Numbered from the stretch's first letter, positions 9,061 to 17,370 are shown. The stretch: 64,000 nt of DNA from Bacillota bacterium (GCA_023390175.1 JAEWDK010000020.1:310001-374000), one strand, 5' to 3'. Program-made: numbers and translations. The notes: generated by a model from the sequence alone, not told the origin.

Positions 9061-9358
9061 TTGACCCCAAAAAGTTAGACAAATATTTAGTTAAGCGGCC
9101 GAAAAGGCTTGCTGTCTGTGAATTGCAGGCGGCAAGCCTTTTAGTTTTGCTTTACTTCGACGGTTGTTGTAGTAATCGAGGTAGTCAATAAGCTCTTGCT
9201 TGAAATGCTCCATCGATTCAAATTTCTGCAAATACAGCAGTTCGCTTTTGAGTAGACCGAAGAAATTCTCAATCACGGCGTTGTCCAAACAATTGCCTTT
9301 GCGGCTCATGCTCTGCCGAATATCCTTCGCTTTCAGCATTTGCTGAATCAAAAATGAG
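9061..9358 (-). mobile_element. Right-end fragment of an IS3-family (IS150-like) insertion sequence
   Basis: The end TGACCCCAAAAAGTTAGAC at 9062-9080 matches the terminal inverted repeat style of IS150-group elements and is directly followed by the 3' end of the transposase gene. The left end, orfA and most of orfB are missing; the element breaks off near 9358, only a few nt from the stop codon of the GGDEF gene. It separates the truncated recombinase from the GGDEF gene, so insertion was followed by deletion. Confidence 0.85.
9091..9351 (-). pseudogene. Truncated IS3-family transposase OrfB (C-terminal part)
   Basis: Encodes the last 86 residues of a DDE transposase. The fragment includes the conserved block SRKGNCLDNAVIENFFGLLK with the catalytic Glu of the DDE triad, and the usual ending in which the Tyr-Asn-Arg-Arg motif (YYNNRRSKAKLKGLPP) precedes a short tail. 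The two catalytic Asp residues upstream are missing. An in-frame stop lies just before the fragment, so it is not an active gene. The apparent start at 9351 is a TTG without a ribosome site. Confidence 0.85.
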
Positions 9359-9360
9359 TA

Positions 9361-10413
9361 TTACCAATTTTTTTTAAACTGATTGCGCCCCTGTGCCTTT
9401 GCTTTATAAAGATAGTCATCCGCGCATTTTAAAAGGGTGTCTTGGGTGTCTCCTTTGCAAGACAAAGCGATTCCTATAGATATCGTAATCTTCATACCGT
9501 TTTCAAATTTTATCCGTTCAATACATAACCTTGTGGATTCGGCCAATTCAATAATTTTTTCACGAGGTACGTCGTGCAGAAAAACCAAAAATTCATCACC
9601 GCCCCAGCGTGCAACTGCGCCATCGTTTTTCATGTTATCTAAAATAGCCTTGGCGACAGTCTTGAGCGCTCTGTCGCCTTCCTGGTGCCCGTATGTATCA
9701 TTAATCCATTTAAAGTGGTCTATGTCAATCAATATTAGGCACCATCGACCAGGCATGTCAGAATCAGAAAAATTCTTTTCAATAATTTCATCAATTCGCG
9801 TACGATTGTATAGCTCTGTAAGGCTGTCCGTGTTGGAAATCCGCTCTAGAATGAGCTGCTTCTCTTCTAGCGCGATCTGATAAAGTTCACGACTCTTTTC
9901 GTAACTATAAAGTGCTATACACAGGAATACCATGGAGAACATGATATTGGCAAGACTGTGATATGAAATTAAGTTTGGTGACCGAATGAGCAAAAACAAA
10001 AAAAGAAATAATAAAAACCCAATATTTATCTTCAGCCCTTGTTTGCTTCCAATTAGATAATAGGTAATAGCGGGCGTGCAAGTCATCCAAATAAGCGAAT
10101 AGGATTGCACCTTTCCCCAATAAAGTGATATAAAAACCATAAAATAAACGACCACAAGAATGGGATAAATAACCTTGCGCAAAGAATTCGACCGTAAAAT
10201 TATAAGGTTGATGGTCAATAGGAAAACAGCTCCGCCGCAGGATGCTACAATGAATAGCACATTATTATCTATTATATTATATATTGCATAAGCCAGTAGT
10301 GGAATAGCCAGTATGAGGCTTGCACTACGAATAAATTGAATGCGTCTGAATTCCGGGACATTTATTTTAGCAGTGGGTTGTGTCAAATATTTTAATAAAA
10401 AGCTAATCTTCAA
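9361..10413 (-). CDS. Membrane-bound diguanylate cyclase (GGDEF domain)
   Basis: Likely makes cyclic di-GMP. The first half is hydrophobic with about six membrane segments (for example around LILAIPLLAYAIY and VVYFMVFISLYWG). The C-terminal 170 residues form a GGDEF domain: DIDHFKWINDTYGHQEGD for nucleotide binding and an intact WGGDEF active site. The segment before it (KNDGAVARW) does not show the RxxD product-inhibition site. The TTG at 10413 is chosen because AAAGGAGG lies 7 nt upstream; the frame also contains two in-frame ATG codons that overlap or precede that site. The last codon is nearly contiguous with the broken end of the IS3 fragment, so the original C-terminus or terminator may have been lost. 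Confidence 0.88.
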   Translation of the reverse strand: MKISFLLKYLTQPTAKINVPEFRRIQFIRSASLILAIPLLAYAIYNIIDNNVLFIVASCGGAVFLLTINLIILRSNSLRKVIYPILVVVYFMVFISLYWGKVQSYSLIWMTCTPAITYYLIGSKQGLKINIGFLLFLFLFLLIRSPNLISYHSLANIMFSMVFLCIALYSYEKSRELYQIALEEKQLILERISNTDSLTELYNRTRIDEIIEKNFSDSDMPGRWCLILIDIDHFKWINDTYGHQEGDRALKTVAKAILDNMKNDGAVARWGGDEFLVFLHDVPREKIIELAESTRLCIERIKFENGMKITISIGIALSCKGDTQDTLLKCADDYLYKAKAQGRNQFKKNW

Positions 10414-10611
10414 GAGAAATCCTCCTTTAATCATAAACAAGTGCGCAATACCCTACGACCTGCCACAATTTATTGTTCCGCGCGCTTTTATTTTAAGGAA
10501 TTTTAGAAACCATATTAATCCAAATTCTATCATAATAACGATAAACATAATAATTATTGTAATTCTATTCATATCCTCACCCCATATCTTTATATCATTT
10601 GGACACAGTGG

Positions 10612-10663
10612 TGTCAACAAATAAATTTGACACTAATTTTGACACTATTTTTTAGTGTCAAAA
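10612..10663. repeat. Cluster of TTGACAC/GTGTCAA repeats with an 11-bp inverted repeat
   Basis: The heptamer TTGACAC or its complement occurs four times in about 50 nt (near 10612, 10627, 10640 and 10655). The last two form an inverted repeat TTTTGACACTA (10637-10647) and TAGTGTCAAAA (10653-10663) around a T5 loop. It lies between the GGDEF gene and tRNA-Gly. It could be a protein-binding iteron cluster, a leftover attachment or recombination site, or a weak terminator; the sequence does not decide. Confidence 0.5.
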
Positions 10664-10701
10664 TCGGGTAAATAAGGACATTTTATAACCAAAATAAAAA
10701 A

Positions 10702-10750
10702 ATAAAACCGCACCAAACAGCCCACAAATGGCTATCTGATGCGGTTTTAT
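10702..10750 (-). terminator. Terminator of the tRNA-Gly gene
   Basis: An 11-bp stem, ATAAAACCGCA (10702-10712) against TGCGGTTTTAT (10740-10750), with a further small internal hairpin. On the minus strand it is followed by a T-rich run, 4 nt past the tRNA 3' end. Confidence 0.8.
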
Positions 10751-10753
10751 CAT

Positions 10754-10827
10754 TGGAGCGGAAGACGGGAATCGAACCCGCGTATTTAGCTTGGGAAGCT
10801 AATATTCTACCATTGAACTACTTCCGC
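10754..10827 (-). tRNA. tRNA-Gly (anticodon CCC)
   Basis: A complete cloverleaf on the minus strand: acceptor GCGGAAG/CTTCCGC, D-arm with TTCAATGGTAGAA, anticodon stem TTAGC/GCTAA around loop TTCCCAA giving anticodon CCC, T-arm with GGTTCGATTCC, and an encoded TCCA 3' end (10757-10754). The tRNA lies beside recombinase and IS remnants, and tRNA genes are common integration sites, but no second copy of its 3' end was seen in the neighbouring sequence. Confidence 0.96.
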
Positions 10828-10880
10828 GCATCGTGCTTCACTATTTTAACATAAAGTTTTCACAGATTCAAGAGCTAATT

Positions 10881-11390
10881 TCATTTTAATATTTCGTTAA
10901 ACAATTTGGCGTCCCCTGTGGAATTACTGCCAACGGAAACAAGCACATATTTGCCGTTCTGCGTAACCGCGGCGTTTTTCAGTACATTGTATTGCGTGGG
11001 GTTCAGGCTTTTAAAACCGGCCGCCTTTGAATTGATATGTTCGGTTACCGCGGTCTGAAGTGCGGCAAACTTCGATTTATCCGTAAGCTGAAAACAGGCA
11101 AGCTCGGAAGCGTTGTCGGAAGACTTACTCATATATAGCGAACTGTCGGCGATTATACCGTCCGGAATACTGTAATGTTTGGAAAGCTGCGTTGCGCTGA
11201 CTTCCGCCAAATCGGAATAATTCATTTCACTGATAATCCGGGCGGTAATTTGGGCAGGTGCGGGGCCGGCTGCGTTTTCCGTTTTATTGTGAATCAGCAG
11301 GAAACTGCCCGCAAAAATTATAATTGCCGCGGTCAGCGCAATGACAGAAAAAATAATCCATCTTTTTTGGTTTATCTGTTCTTTGTCCAT
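10881..11390 (-). CDS. Membrane-anchored DUF4358-like protein
   Basis: Function unknown. The protein has a short cytoplasmic N-terminus, one membrane anchor at about residues 11-34 and an extracytoplasmic domain of about 130 residues. That domain resembles DUF4358 of clostridial membrane proteins: the YSIPDGIIADSSLYMSKS and ELACFQLTDKSKF segments, then a closing NGKYVLVSVGSN strand. The start at 11390 has GGAGG about 8 nt upstream; a longer frame from 11408 begins before that site. It stands alone between tRNA-Gly and thrS, and no operon partner is visible. Confidence 0.65.
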   Translation of the reverse strand: MDKEQINQKRWIIFSVIALTAAIIIFAGSFLLIHNKTENAAGPAPAQITARIISEMNYSDLAEVSATQLSKHYSIPDGIIADSSLYMSKSSDNASELACFQLTDKSKFAALQTAVTEHINSKAAGFKSLNPTQYNVLKNAAVTQNGKYVLVSVGSNSTGDAKLFNEILK

Positions 11391-11408
11391 ACTCCGCCCT
11401 CCTTCCAT

Positions 11409-11794
11409 ATTATTACATTTTCTGTATTCTACATTATTTTTGGATTATCTTTATTGTAAATTAGAATAATAAGCAAATATGACCATAATTTCAGTTCATG
11501 TAAAATGTATTTTGTGTAAATTAAAAGCCGCGGTGAAAGAACGCGTAACATCACTTTACATAACTGTAATATTTATTTTTTTAGATTAAATCTAAAATAC
11601 GTATTCTTCAACACTTTCCACCGACTTTTCAACAGTCCGTCCCAATAAAATCCAAGTATTATTACAATTTTCAACATATTTCGCCATTGGTTAAAATAAT
11701 GGCAGTGGAATAATTCTTAGAAAATTAAGTTTACATAATGCTATATATAATTCAGGGCAGCAAACCGATTTCAGCTGCAAAAATTGATTTATAA
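11409..11794. other. AT-rich intergenic region with a perfect 17-nt palindrome
   Basis: No gene is visible in these 386 bases. The region is strongly AT-rich. TTTAGATTAAATCTAAA at 11580-11596 is a perfect 8-bp inverted repeat around one base and could be an operator for the DUF4358 gene downstream on the minus strand. No convincing -35/-10 pair could be fixed. Confidence 0.45.
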
Positions 11795-11825
11795 AAAATC
11801 AGCCGGATCAAATAACGATCCGGCT
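11795..11825 (-). terminator. Terminator of thrS
   Basis: AGCCGGATC (11801-11809) pairs with GATCCGGCT (11817-11825) around a 7-nt loop. On the minus strand a T-run (plus-strand A-run at 11793-11798) follows. It lies 16 nt past the thrS stop codon. Confidence 0.9.
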
Positions 11826-11840
11826 GAAAAATTCCAATAA

Positions 11841-13778
11841 TTATTTTGCTTTTTTTGCGACCTCGTCCACTGCCTTCGCGATAAACGCGTCCAGCTCCAT
11901 TGTGCCGATATCGCCGTCCTTGCGGCTGCGCACCGCCACCGCGCCGGTTTCTACTTCTTTATCGCCGACTACGAGCATATACGGGATTTTCTGAAGCTGT
12001 GCTTCACGAATCTTGTAGCCGATCTTCTCGCTGCGGGTGTCGCAGGTAGCCCTGAGCCCGGCAGCCTGAAGCTTTTCAACAATCTTATCTGCATCCTCCT
12101 GCAGGCGGTCACTGATGGGCAGCACCCTGACCTGTTCCGGCATGAGCCACATGGGCAGTGCGCCGGCGTATTTTTCAATCAGCAGTGCAAGCGTGCGCTC
12201 ATAGCAGCCAATGGAAGTACGGTGAATGATATAGGGATTTTTCTTTTTGCCGTCCGCGTCCGTATATTCCATGCCGAATTTCTCTGCCAGCATCTGGTCT
12301 ATTTGAATTGTAATGAGCGTGTCTTCCTTGCCGAACACATTTTTAATTTGTATATCAAGCTTCGGGCCATAGAAGGCGGCTTCGCCGACACCCTCCGTAA
12401 ACGGAATGTCCAAATGGGTCAGAATCTTGCGCATGACGCCCTGCGCCTCATCCCACTGCTCTTCTGTGCCAATGTACTTCTTGCGGTCATTCGGGTCCCA
12501 CATGGAGAAGCGGTAGGAAACATCCTCGTACAGTCCAAGTGTTTTCAGCATAAAGATGGCAAGCTCAAGGCATTTTTTGAATTCGCTTTCCAGCTGTGCC
12601 GGTGTGCACATTAAATGTCCTTCAGAAATCGTGAACTGCCGTACACGGATTAATCCGTGCATCTCGCCGGAAGCTTCGTTGCGGAACAGCGTGGAAGTCT
12701 CGTTATAGCGCAGGGGAAGGTCACGGTAGGAACGCGACTTGTTCAAATATGCCTGATACTGGAACGGGCAGGTCATCGGGCGCAGCGCAAAGACTTCGTC
12801 GCCCTTTTCTTCGTCGCCCAAAACAAACATACCGTCCCTGTAGTGATCCCAGTGGCCTGAAACCTTATACAGGTCGCTCTTTGCCATGAACGGTGTCTTA
12901 GTCAGCAGCCAGCCGCGTTTCTGCTCTTCATCCTCTACAAAGCGCTGCAGAATCTGAATCACACGCGCGCCGTTCGGCAGCAGAATCGGCAGCCCCTGAC
13001 CGATAAGGTCGCTGGTAGTAAAGTAACCGAGCTGTCTGCCTAGTACATTATGATCGCGCTTCTTTGCTTCTTCCACCATGGCCAGGTACTCTTCCAGCTC
13101 ACTGCTTTTGGGGAAGGAAATACCATAAATGCGCTGAAGCATTTTGTTCTTGGAATCACCGCGCCAATAGGCGGCGGTTGCAGCAGTCAGCTTTACTGCC
13201 TTCACATGGCCGGTGCTCATAAGGTGCGGGCCGGCGCAGAGGTCGGTGTAGTCGCCCTGCCTGTAAAAGCTGATTTTCTCGCCCTTACCCGAATGCTCCG
13301 CAATCAACTCAACCTTATATTTCTGATTTGCCTGCTCCATAAGCGAAGTTGCTTCCTGCGGGTCAAGTTCAAAACGCTCGAGCGGAAGATCCTCTTTAAT
13401 AATTTTTTTCATTTCAGCTTCGATTTTTGCCAAATCCTCCGGTACCAAAGTACGCGGCAGATCAAAATCATAATAAAATCCGTCATCCACTGACGGGCCG
13501 ATGGCAAAGGCTGCGTCCGGGAACAGGTGTTGTACCGCCTGCGCCATAATATGGGAAGTCGTATGCCAATAGGCTTTTTTACCTTCCGGCTGATCAAACG
13601 TCAGGATTTCAAGGTCGCAGTCCTGTGTAATCGGCGTACGCAAATCAACAACCGCCCCGTTTATTTTCCCGGCGCAGGCTGCTTTATAAAGGCCCGCTCC
13701 AATGCTCTTGGCGATTTCAGCGACCGTAATGCCGCTTTCAAACTCTTTGACGTCGCCCTTCAAATTTACTTTTACCAT
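11841..13778 (-). CDS. thrS: Threonyl-tRNA synthetase
   Basis: Charges tRNA-Thr with threonine. Domains in order: TGS (residues 1-60, VNLKGDVKEFESGITVAEIA), the second additional domain with the editing-site motif HTTSHIMAQAVQHLFPDA and the later TDLCAGPHL, the class II catalytic core (motif 2 around LRYNETSTLFRNEASGEMHGL trimmed to its core RNEASG, the ligand region RPMTCPFQ, and motif 3 HRTSIGCYERTLALLIE), and the anticodon-binding domain to the end. Length of about 645 aa is standard. The ATG at 13778 is placed 8 nt after AAGGAG; a GTG at 13787 overlaps that site. Expression is controlled by the T-box leader upstream. Confidence 0.98.
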   Translation of the reverse strand: MVKVNLKGDVKEFESGITVAEIAKSIGAGLYKAACAGKINGAVVDLRTPITQDCDLEILTFDQPEGKKAYWHTTSHIMAQAVQHLFPDAAFAIGPSVDDGFYYDFDLPRTLVPEDLAKIEAEMKKIIKEDLPLERFELDPQEATSLMEQANQKYKVELIAEHSGKGEKISFYRQGDYTDLCAGPHLMSTGHVKAVKLTAATAAYWRGDSKNKMLQRIYGISFPKSSELEEYLAMVEEAKKRDHNVLGRQLGYFTTSDLIGQGLPILLPNGARVIQILQRFVEDEEQKRGWLLTKTPFMAKSDLYKVSGHWDHYRDGMFVLGDEEKGDEVFALRPMTCPFQYQAYLNKSRSYRDLPLRYNETSTLFRNEASGEMHGLIRVRQFTISEGHLMCTPAQLESEFKKCLELAIFMLKTLGLYEDVSYRFSMWDPNDRKKYIGTEEQWDEAQGVMRKILTHLDIPFTEGVGEAAFYGPKLDIQIKNVFGKEDTLITIQIDQMLAEKFGMEYTDADGKKKNPYIIHRTSIGCYERTLALLIEKYAGALPMWLMPEQVRVLPISDRLQEDADKIVEKLQAAGLRATCDTRSEKIGYKIREAQLQKIPYMLVVGDKEVETGAVAVRSRKDGDIGTMELDAFIAKAVDEVAKKAK

Positions 13779-13920
13779 ATCTTTCACTCCTTATTAATGA
13801 TTCAATTCCACGCGGCCATAGGTACCGAATGAAATTTTACGCCATGTGGGTGACTGCGTTCCGCGCAGAGCACACGGCGGCTCTATTTTTTATTTATATA
13901 AAATTTTATTTATATAAATA

Positions 13921-14171
13921 AAAAAAGCCCTGCCCCATATAAAAGGGGCAAGACAAAGCTTACGGTTCCACCCAAATTCAGTGATAAAATCACTCTCATT
14001 GCAGCAGGTAACGGTGCAGGCCGGCACACCTTTGGCAAAAGCGTTCGGTGCGCACTCAGAGGCGGTAACCATTGCATTCCCTGTTGCCGCGCACGCTTTC
14101 AGCTGCTGCGCACGCTCTCTGCTGCGATATGGAAATGCGGCTTCCTCATCAACATTTTCTTGTATTTGATT
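13921..14171 (-). promoter_or_regulatory. T-box riboswitch of thrS with terminator
   Basis: The minus strand carries the T-box sequence GGGTGGAACCGTAAGC (within 13958-13974), followed by a terminator hairpin TGCCCC/GGGGCA (13931-13950) and a T-run at 13926-13921. Upstream are the Stem I elements GCAGAGAGC and CAGCTGAAAGC. A Thr codon ACC at 14066-14064, before GAGTGC, is the probable specifier, which agrees with the downstream gene. Uncharged tRNA-Thr would pair with the specifier and the GGAA-containing bulge and allow read-through. The frame seen here at 13890-14222 is not a gene. Confidence 0.93.
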
Positions 14172-14177
14172 AATGCT

Positions 14178-14206
14178 ATCGTAGCACCGGCAACCATACT
14201 TGTCAA
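14178..14206 (-). promoter_or_regulatory. Sigma-A promoter of the thrS T-box transcript
   Basis: -35 TTGACA (14206-14201), 17-nt spacer, -10 TACGAT (14183-14178) on the minus strand. It places the transcript start near 14171, just before the T-box Stem I. Confidence 0.75.
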
Positions 14207-14399
14207 TAGCAAAATCGCGCAAATATGACAGTTTTTCCGCCGGCTCAGTTTATTGCCGAAAATAAAAGTGTTCCGCTTTTCCTGCAGAGTCAGCTATTAT
14301 TCGCTGTTTTTCAGCTTTGCATAATTTCTTATGATAAAAATCAACAAAACCCGTTCTATAAATTGTATGCGCAATTATACTGATTGTAATCAATATTTC

Positions 14400-14429
14400 T
14401 TGACATTACAGTGCAAAAAGTAATACAAT
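14400..14429 (+). promoter_or_regulatory. Sigma-A promoter of rny
   Basis: -35 TTGACA (14400-14405), 18-nt spacer, -10 TACAAT (14424-14429), about 100 nt before the rny start. The 14207-14399 interval between the two divergent promoters shows no other feature. Confidence 0.75.
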
Positions 14430-14535
14430 TACTGATAAGATGCACTAATATGCATTAATGGGATTAACGCACCCATTCTAAATGATTTAAAACTGAAATA
14501 TTAAAAAAGTAAGAAAGACAAGGAGGTGCCAACAT

Positions 14536-16098
14536 TTGAACTCTGTAAGTTTGATTACATGCCTTATAATTGTGCTTGTCTGCGCAGTTATAACCGGCGT
14601 GATAGCATTTTTTGCGGGCATTATTCACCGCAAAAAGCAAGCTGAATTCACAATCGGTTCTGCAGAGCAGGAAGCCAAGCGGATTGTAAGCGACGCGATT
14701 AAATCTTCGGAAGCGAAGAAAAAGGAAGCCGTTTTGGAAGGCAAGGATGAAATCCACCGCCTGCGCAACGAATCCGAACGGGAATTAAACGAGCGCAGAA
14801 AAGAAGTTCAGCGGCAGGAACGCCGTATTCAGCAAAAAGAAGAAACCCTTGACAAAAAGATGGAGAGCCTGGAAGCAAAAGAAGAAATCATAACCAATAA
14901 GAACAAACAGGTGGAGGAACGCCTTTCCGAAGCGGAAGCGGTCAAAAAGAGCCAGTTCGACATGCTCGAACGCATTTCAGGCTTTACCGCCGAGCAGGCG
15001 AAGGATTATCTGCTTAAGAATTTGGAAAATGAGCTTACTCATGAAAAGGCCGTCAAGCTGATCGAAATTGAACAGCAAACCCGTGAGGAAGCCGACAAAT
15101 CCGCAAGGGAAATCATCTCGATGGCAATTCAGCGCTGTGCTGCCGACCATGTGGCGGAAGCAACCATCTCGGTAGTACCGCTGCCGAATGATGAAATGAA
15201 GGGCCGCATTATTGGCCGCGAGGGCAGAAATATTCGTGCAATTGAAACCATGACCGGTGTTGACCTGATTATTGATGATACGCCGGAAGCAATTACCCTT
15301 TCCAGCTTTGAGCCTGTGCGCCGTGAGGTCGCCAGAATCGCGCTGGAGCATTTGATTGCGGACGGCAGAATTCATCCTGCACGAATTGAGGAAATGATAG
15401 ACAAAGCGCGCCGTGAGGTGGATGCCACCATCAAGCAAGAGGGTGAGCGCGCCGTGATTGAGGCCGGAGTGAACGGAATTCATCCGGAGCTCGTAAAACT
15501 GCTGGGTCGTTTGCGTTACCGTACCAGCTACGGACAAAATGTTTTAAACCATTCCCTGGAAGTTGCCTATTTATCCGGCGTGATGGCTTCGGAGCTCGGT
15601 TTAGACCCGACAATCGCACGCAGAGCGGGGCTGCTTCATGATATCGGCAAATCCCTTGACCATGAAATTGAAGGTTCCCATGTTGACATTGGCGTTGACG
15701 TGGCTCGCAAATACAAAGAGAGCGAAACGGTCATTCATGCAATTCAGGCCCATCATGGCGATGTAGAAGCCAAGACCGTGATTGCCTGTATCGTTCAGGC
15801 GGCAGATGCCATTTCAGCCGCAAGGCCGGGTGCAAGGCGTGAAAACCTTGAAAACTACATTAAGCGCTTGGAAAAGCTGGAAGAGGTTGCTTCCTCTTTC
15901 GAGGGTGTTGAGCGCTGCTTCGCAATTCAGGCGGGCAGAGAAATCCGCGTAATTGTAAAGCCGGAGGCGATCACCGACGATAAGATGGCGCTTTTGGCAC
16001 GGGATATTTGCAATAAAATCGAGAGTGATTTGGAATATCCGGGGCAAATTAAGGTTAACATCATCCGTGAAAGCCGCGCGATAGAGTACGCAAAGTAA
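14536..16098 (+). CDS. rny: Ribonuclease Y
   Basis: Membrane-tethered endoribonuclease that initiates mRNA decay in Firmicutes. The order is classic: one N-terminal membrane helix (residues about 5-27), a long charged coiled coil rich in Glu/Lys/Arg (about 35-180), a KH domain (GRIIGREGRNIRAIETMTG) and an HD domain with the metal site LLHDIGKSLDHE. Length of 520 aa is exact for the family. The start is TTG at 14536, preceded by AAGGAGGTG. Next to ymdB and spoVS, an order conserved in many spore formers. A terminator follows, so ymdB may be transcribed partly by read-through. Confidence 0.98.
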   Translation: MNSVSLITCLIIVLVCAVITGVIAFFAGIIHRKKQAEFTIGSAEQEAKRIVSDAIKSSEAKKKEAVLEGKDEIHRLRNESERELNERRKEVQRQERRIQQKEETLDKKMESLEAKEEIITNKNKQVEERLSEAEAVKKSQFDMLERISGFTAEQAKDYLLKNLENELTHEKAVKLIEIEQQTREEADKSAREIISMAIQRCAADHVAEATISVVPLPNDEMKGRIIGREGRNIRAIETMTGVDLIIDDTPEAITLSSFEPVRREVARIALEHLIADGRIHPARIEEMIDKARREVDATIKQEGERAVIEAGVNGIHPELVKLLGRLRYRTSYGQNVLNHSLEVAYLSGVMASELGLDPTIARRAGLLHDIGKSLDHEIEGSHVDIGVDVARKYKESETVIHAIQAHHGDVEAKTVIACIVQAADAISAARPGARRENLENYIKRLEKLEEVASSFEGVERCFAIQAGREIRVIVKPEAITDDKMALLARDICNKIESDLEYPGQIKVNIIRESRAIEYAK

Positions 16099-16153
16099 GC
16101 AGGATACTTACGCTGCATGACCCTGGCTCGGCGGCAAATCTTCCGTAAATTTT

Positions 16154-16183
16154 GGGGAACGGCTGTGCTGTTCCCCTTTTTTA
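16154..16183 (+). terminator. Terminator between rny and ymdB
   Basis: GGGGAAC (16154-16160) pairs with GTTCCCC (16170-16176), extended by inner GGC/GCT pairing, and is followed by a T-run from 16177. Confidence 0.8.
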
Positions 16184-16202
16184 ATTTTGAGAGGAGCTTT
16201 TC

Positions 16203-16970
16203 ATGAACATTTTGGCAATCGGGGACGTTGTCGGCAGCATCGGCTGCCGTTTTCTTCGCGAACATCTTCCCCAGCTAAAAAAATTAAAGGGAATTGACCT
16301 TGTAATCGCCAACGGCGAAAACTCCGCCGACGGAAACGGACTGACCCCCGTTTCCATGCAGTTCCTGTTTGACAGCGGTGTGGATGTGATCACCTCGGGC
16401 AACCACAGCTTCCGCCGCAAGGAAAGCTACGAGCTTTACGACTCCTGCGAAGCGCTGCTGCGCCCGGCGAATTTTCCGCCTTCGGCGCCCGGAAAAGGGC
16501 TGTGCGTTGTGGACATGGGCCGGATTCAGGTCGGTGTAATCAACCTGATGGGTGTTGTTTATATGGAAAGTATGGATTCGCCGTTTGACATGGCAGACAA
16601 ATTGATTTCGGGCGGCGTGCCGAAGATTACACTGGTGGACTTTCACGCCGAAGCAACCGGTGAAAAGCGTTCCCTTGCTTATTACCTGGACGGCCGTGTC
16701 TCGGCTGTATTCGGAACGCACACCCATGTGCAGACCGCCGACGACTGCGTGCTGCCGAACGGGACGGGGTATCTTTCCGACCTTGGCATGACCGGGCCGG
16801 TGAATTCCGTATTGGGCGTAAAGCCGGAGCTGGTCATTCAGAAAATGCGGACAAAAATGCCCGTGCGCTTTGATCTTGCGGACGGCCCATGCCAAATGGA
16901 ATGCGCCGTTTTTCAAATTGATGAGAAAACAGGAAAAACCACCTCTGTGGAGCGCATTCAAATACAATAA
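16203..16970 (+). CDS. ymdB: YmdB-family metallophosphoesterase
   Basis: Members of this family hydrolyse 2',3'-cyclic nucleotides with a di-metal centre and influence RNA turnover and biofilm or sporulation choices in Bacillus. Visible metal-ligand motifs are GDVVGSIG near the start (D8), ANGENSADG (E39), TSGNHSF (N67, H68), LVDFHAEATGEK (H about 150) and GTHTHVQTAD (H about 175 and 177). The normal GNHVWD motif reads GNHSFRRKE here; the metal ligands are kept. Start ATG follows GAGAGGAG. It sits between rny and spoVS, matching the known genomic order. Confidence 0.94.
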   Translation: MNILAIGDVVGSIGCRFLREHLPQLKKLKGIDLVIANGENSADGNGLTPVSMQFLFDSGVDVITSGNHSFRRKESYELYDSCEALLRPANFPPSAPGKGLCVVDMGRIQVGVINLMGVVYMESMDSPFDMADKLISGGVPKITLVDFHAEATGEKRSLAYYLDGRVSAVFGTHTHVQTADDCVLPNGTGYLSDLGMTGPVNSVLGVKPELVIQKMRTKMPVRFDLADGPCQMECAVFQIDEKTGKTTSVERIQIQ

Positions 16971-17028
16971 AACTGTTGCTTTTTACAAATTTATTTTTTA
17001 TATTATAATCATTTTTAGCAAATAATAC

Positions 17029-17057
17029 TTGCAAAATGCTGCGATTGGATTTATGAT
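17029..17057 (+). promoter_or_regulatory. Candidate promoter of spoVS
   Basis: TTGCAA (17029-17034), 17-nt spacer, TATGAT (17052-17057), 35 nt before the spoVS start codon. spoVS of Bacillus is sigma-H dependent, so this sigma-A-like pair may not be the only promoter. Confidence 0.5.
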
Positions 17058-17092
17058 GATACTAAAATATGCTTTGGTTTGGAGGATAGCCT

Positions 17093-17353
17093 ATGGAAAT
17101 ATTGAAAGTATCGTCGAAATCGGCACCTAATTCCGTTGCAGGAGCAATCGCGGGAGTAATTCGGGAAACCGGAATGGTGGAGCTTCAGGCTGTCGGCGCG
17201 GGAGCCGCCAACCAGGCAATTAAGGCTGTTGCAATCGCGCGCGGATACCTCGCCCCCTCCGGTACCGATATCATCTGTATCCCCGCTTTTGCCAGCGTGA
17301 CGATTGACGGAGAAGAGCGCACCGCAATCAAGCTGATTGTAGAGCCGAGGTAA
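17093..17353 (+). CDS. spoVS: Stage V sporulation protein S
   Basis: Small Alba-like protein needed for late spore development and coat assembly. The 86-residue sequence is nearly diagnostic: MEILKVSSKSAPNSVAGAIA at the start, GAGAANQAIKAVAIARGYLA in the middle and ERTAIKLIVEP at the end. Ribosome site GGAGG lies 8-12 nt before the ATG. Its presence is the strongest hint in the window of a spore-forming lineage. A terminator follows at once. Confidence 0.98.
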   Translation: MEILKVSSKSAPNSVAGAIAGVIRETGMVELQAVGAGAANQAIKAVAIARGYLAPSGTDIICIPAFASVTIDGEERTAIKLIVEPR

Positions 17354-17370
17354 CTCATTTACGATAAAAT

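Noticed and set aside
8630..9082. A long minus-strand frame of 150 residues over the recombinase tail
   Set aside because: It is very basic, has no family look, and is in a different register from the frame that reads as the recombinase tail.
10754..10827. Complete integrated element at tRNA-Gly
   Set aside because: No second copy of the tRNA 3' end or intact integrase is seen; only remnants of other elements are present.
13890..14222. A 110-residue frame before thrS
   Set aside because: It covers the T-box leader and its promoter, and has no ribosome site.
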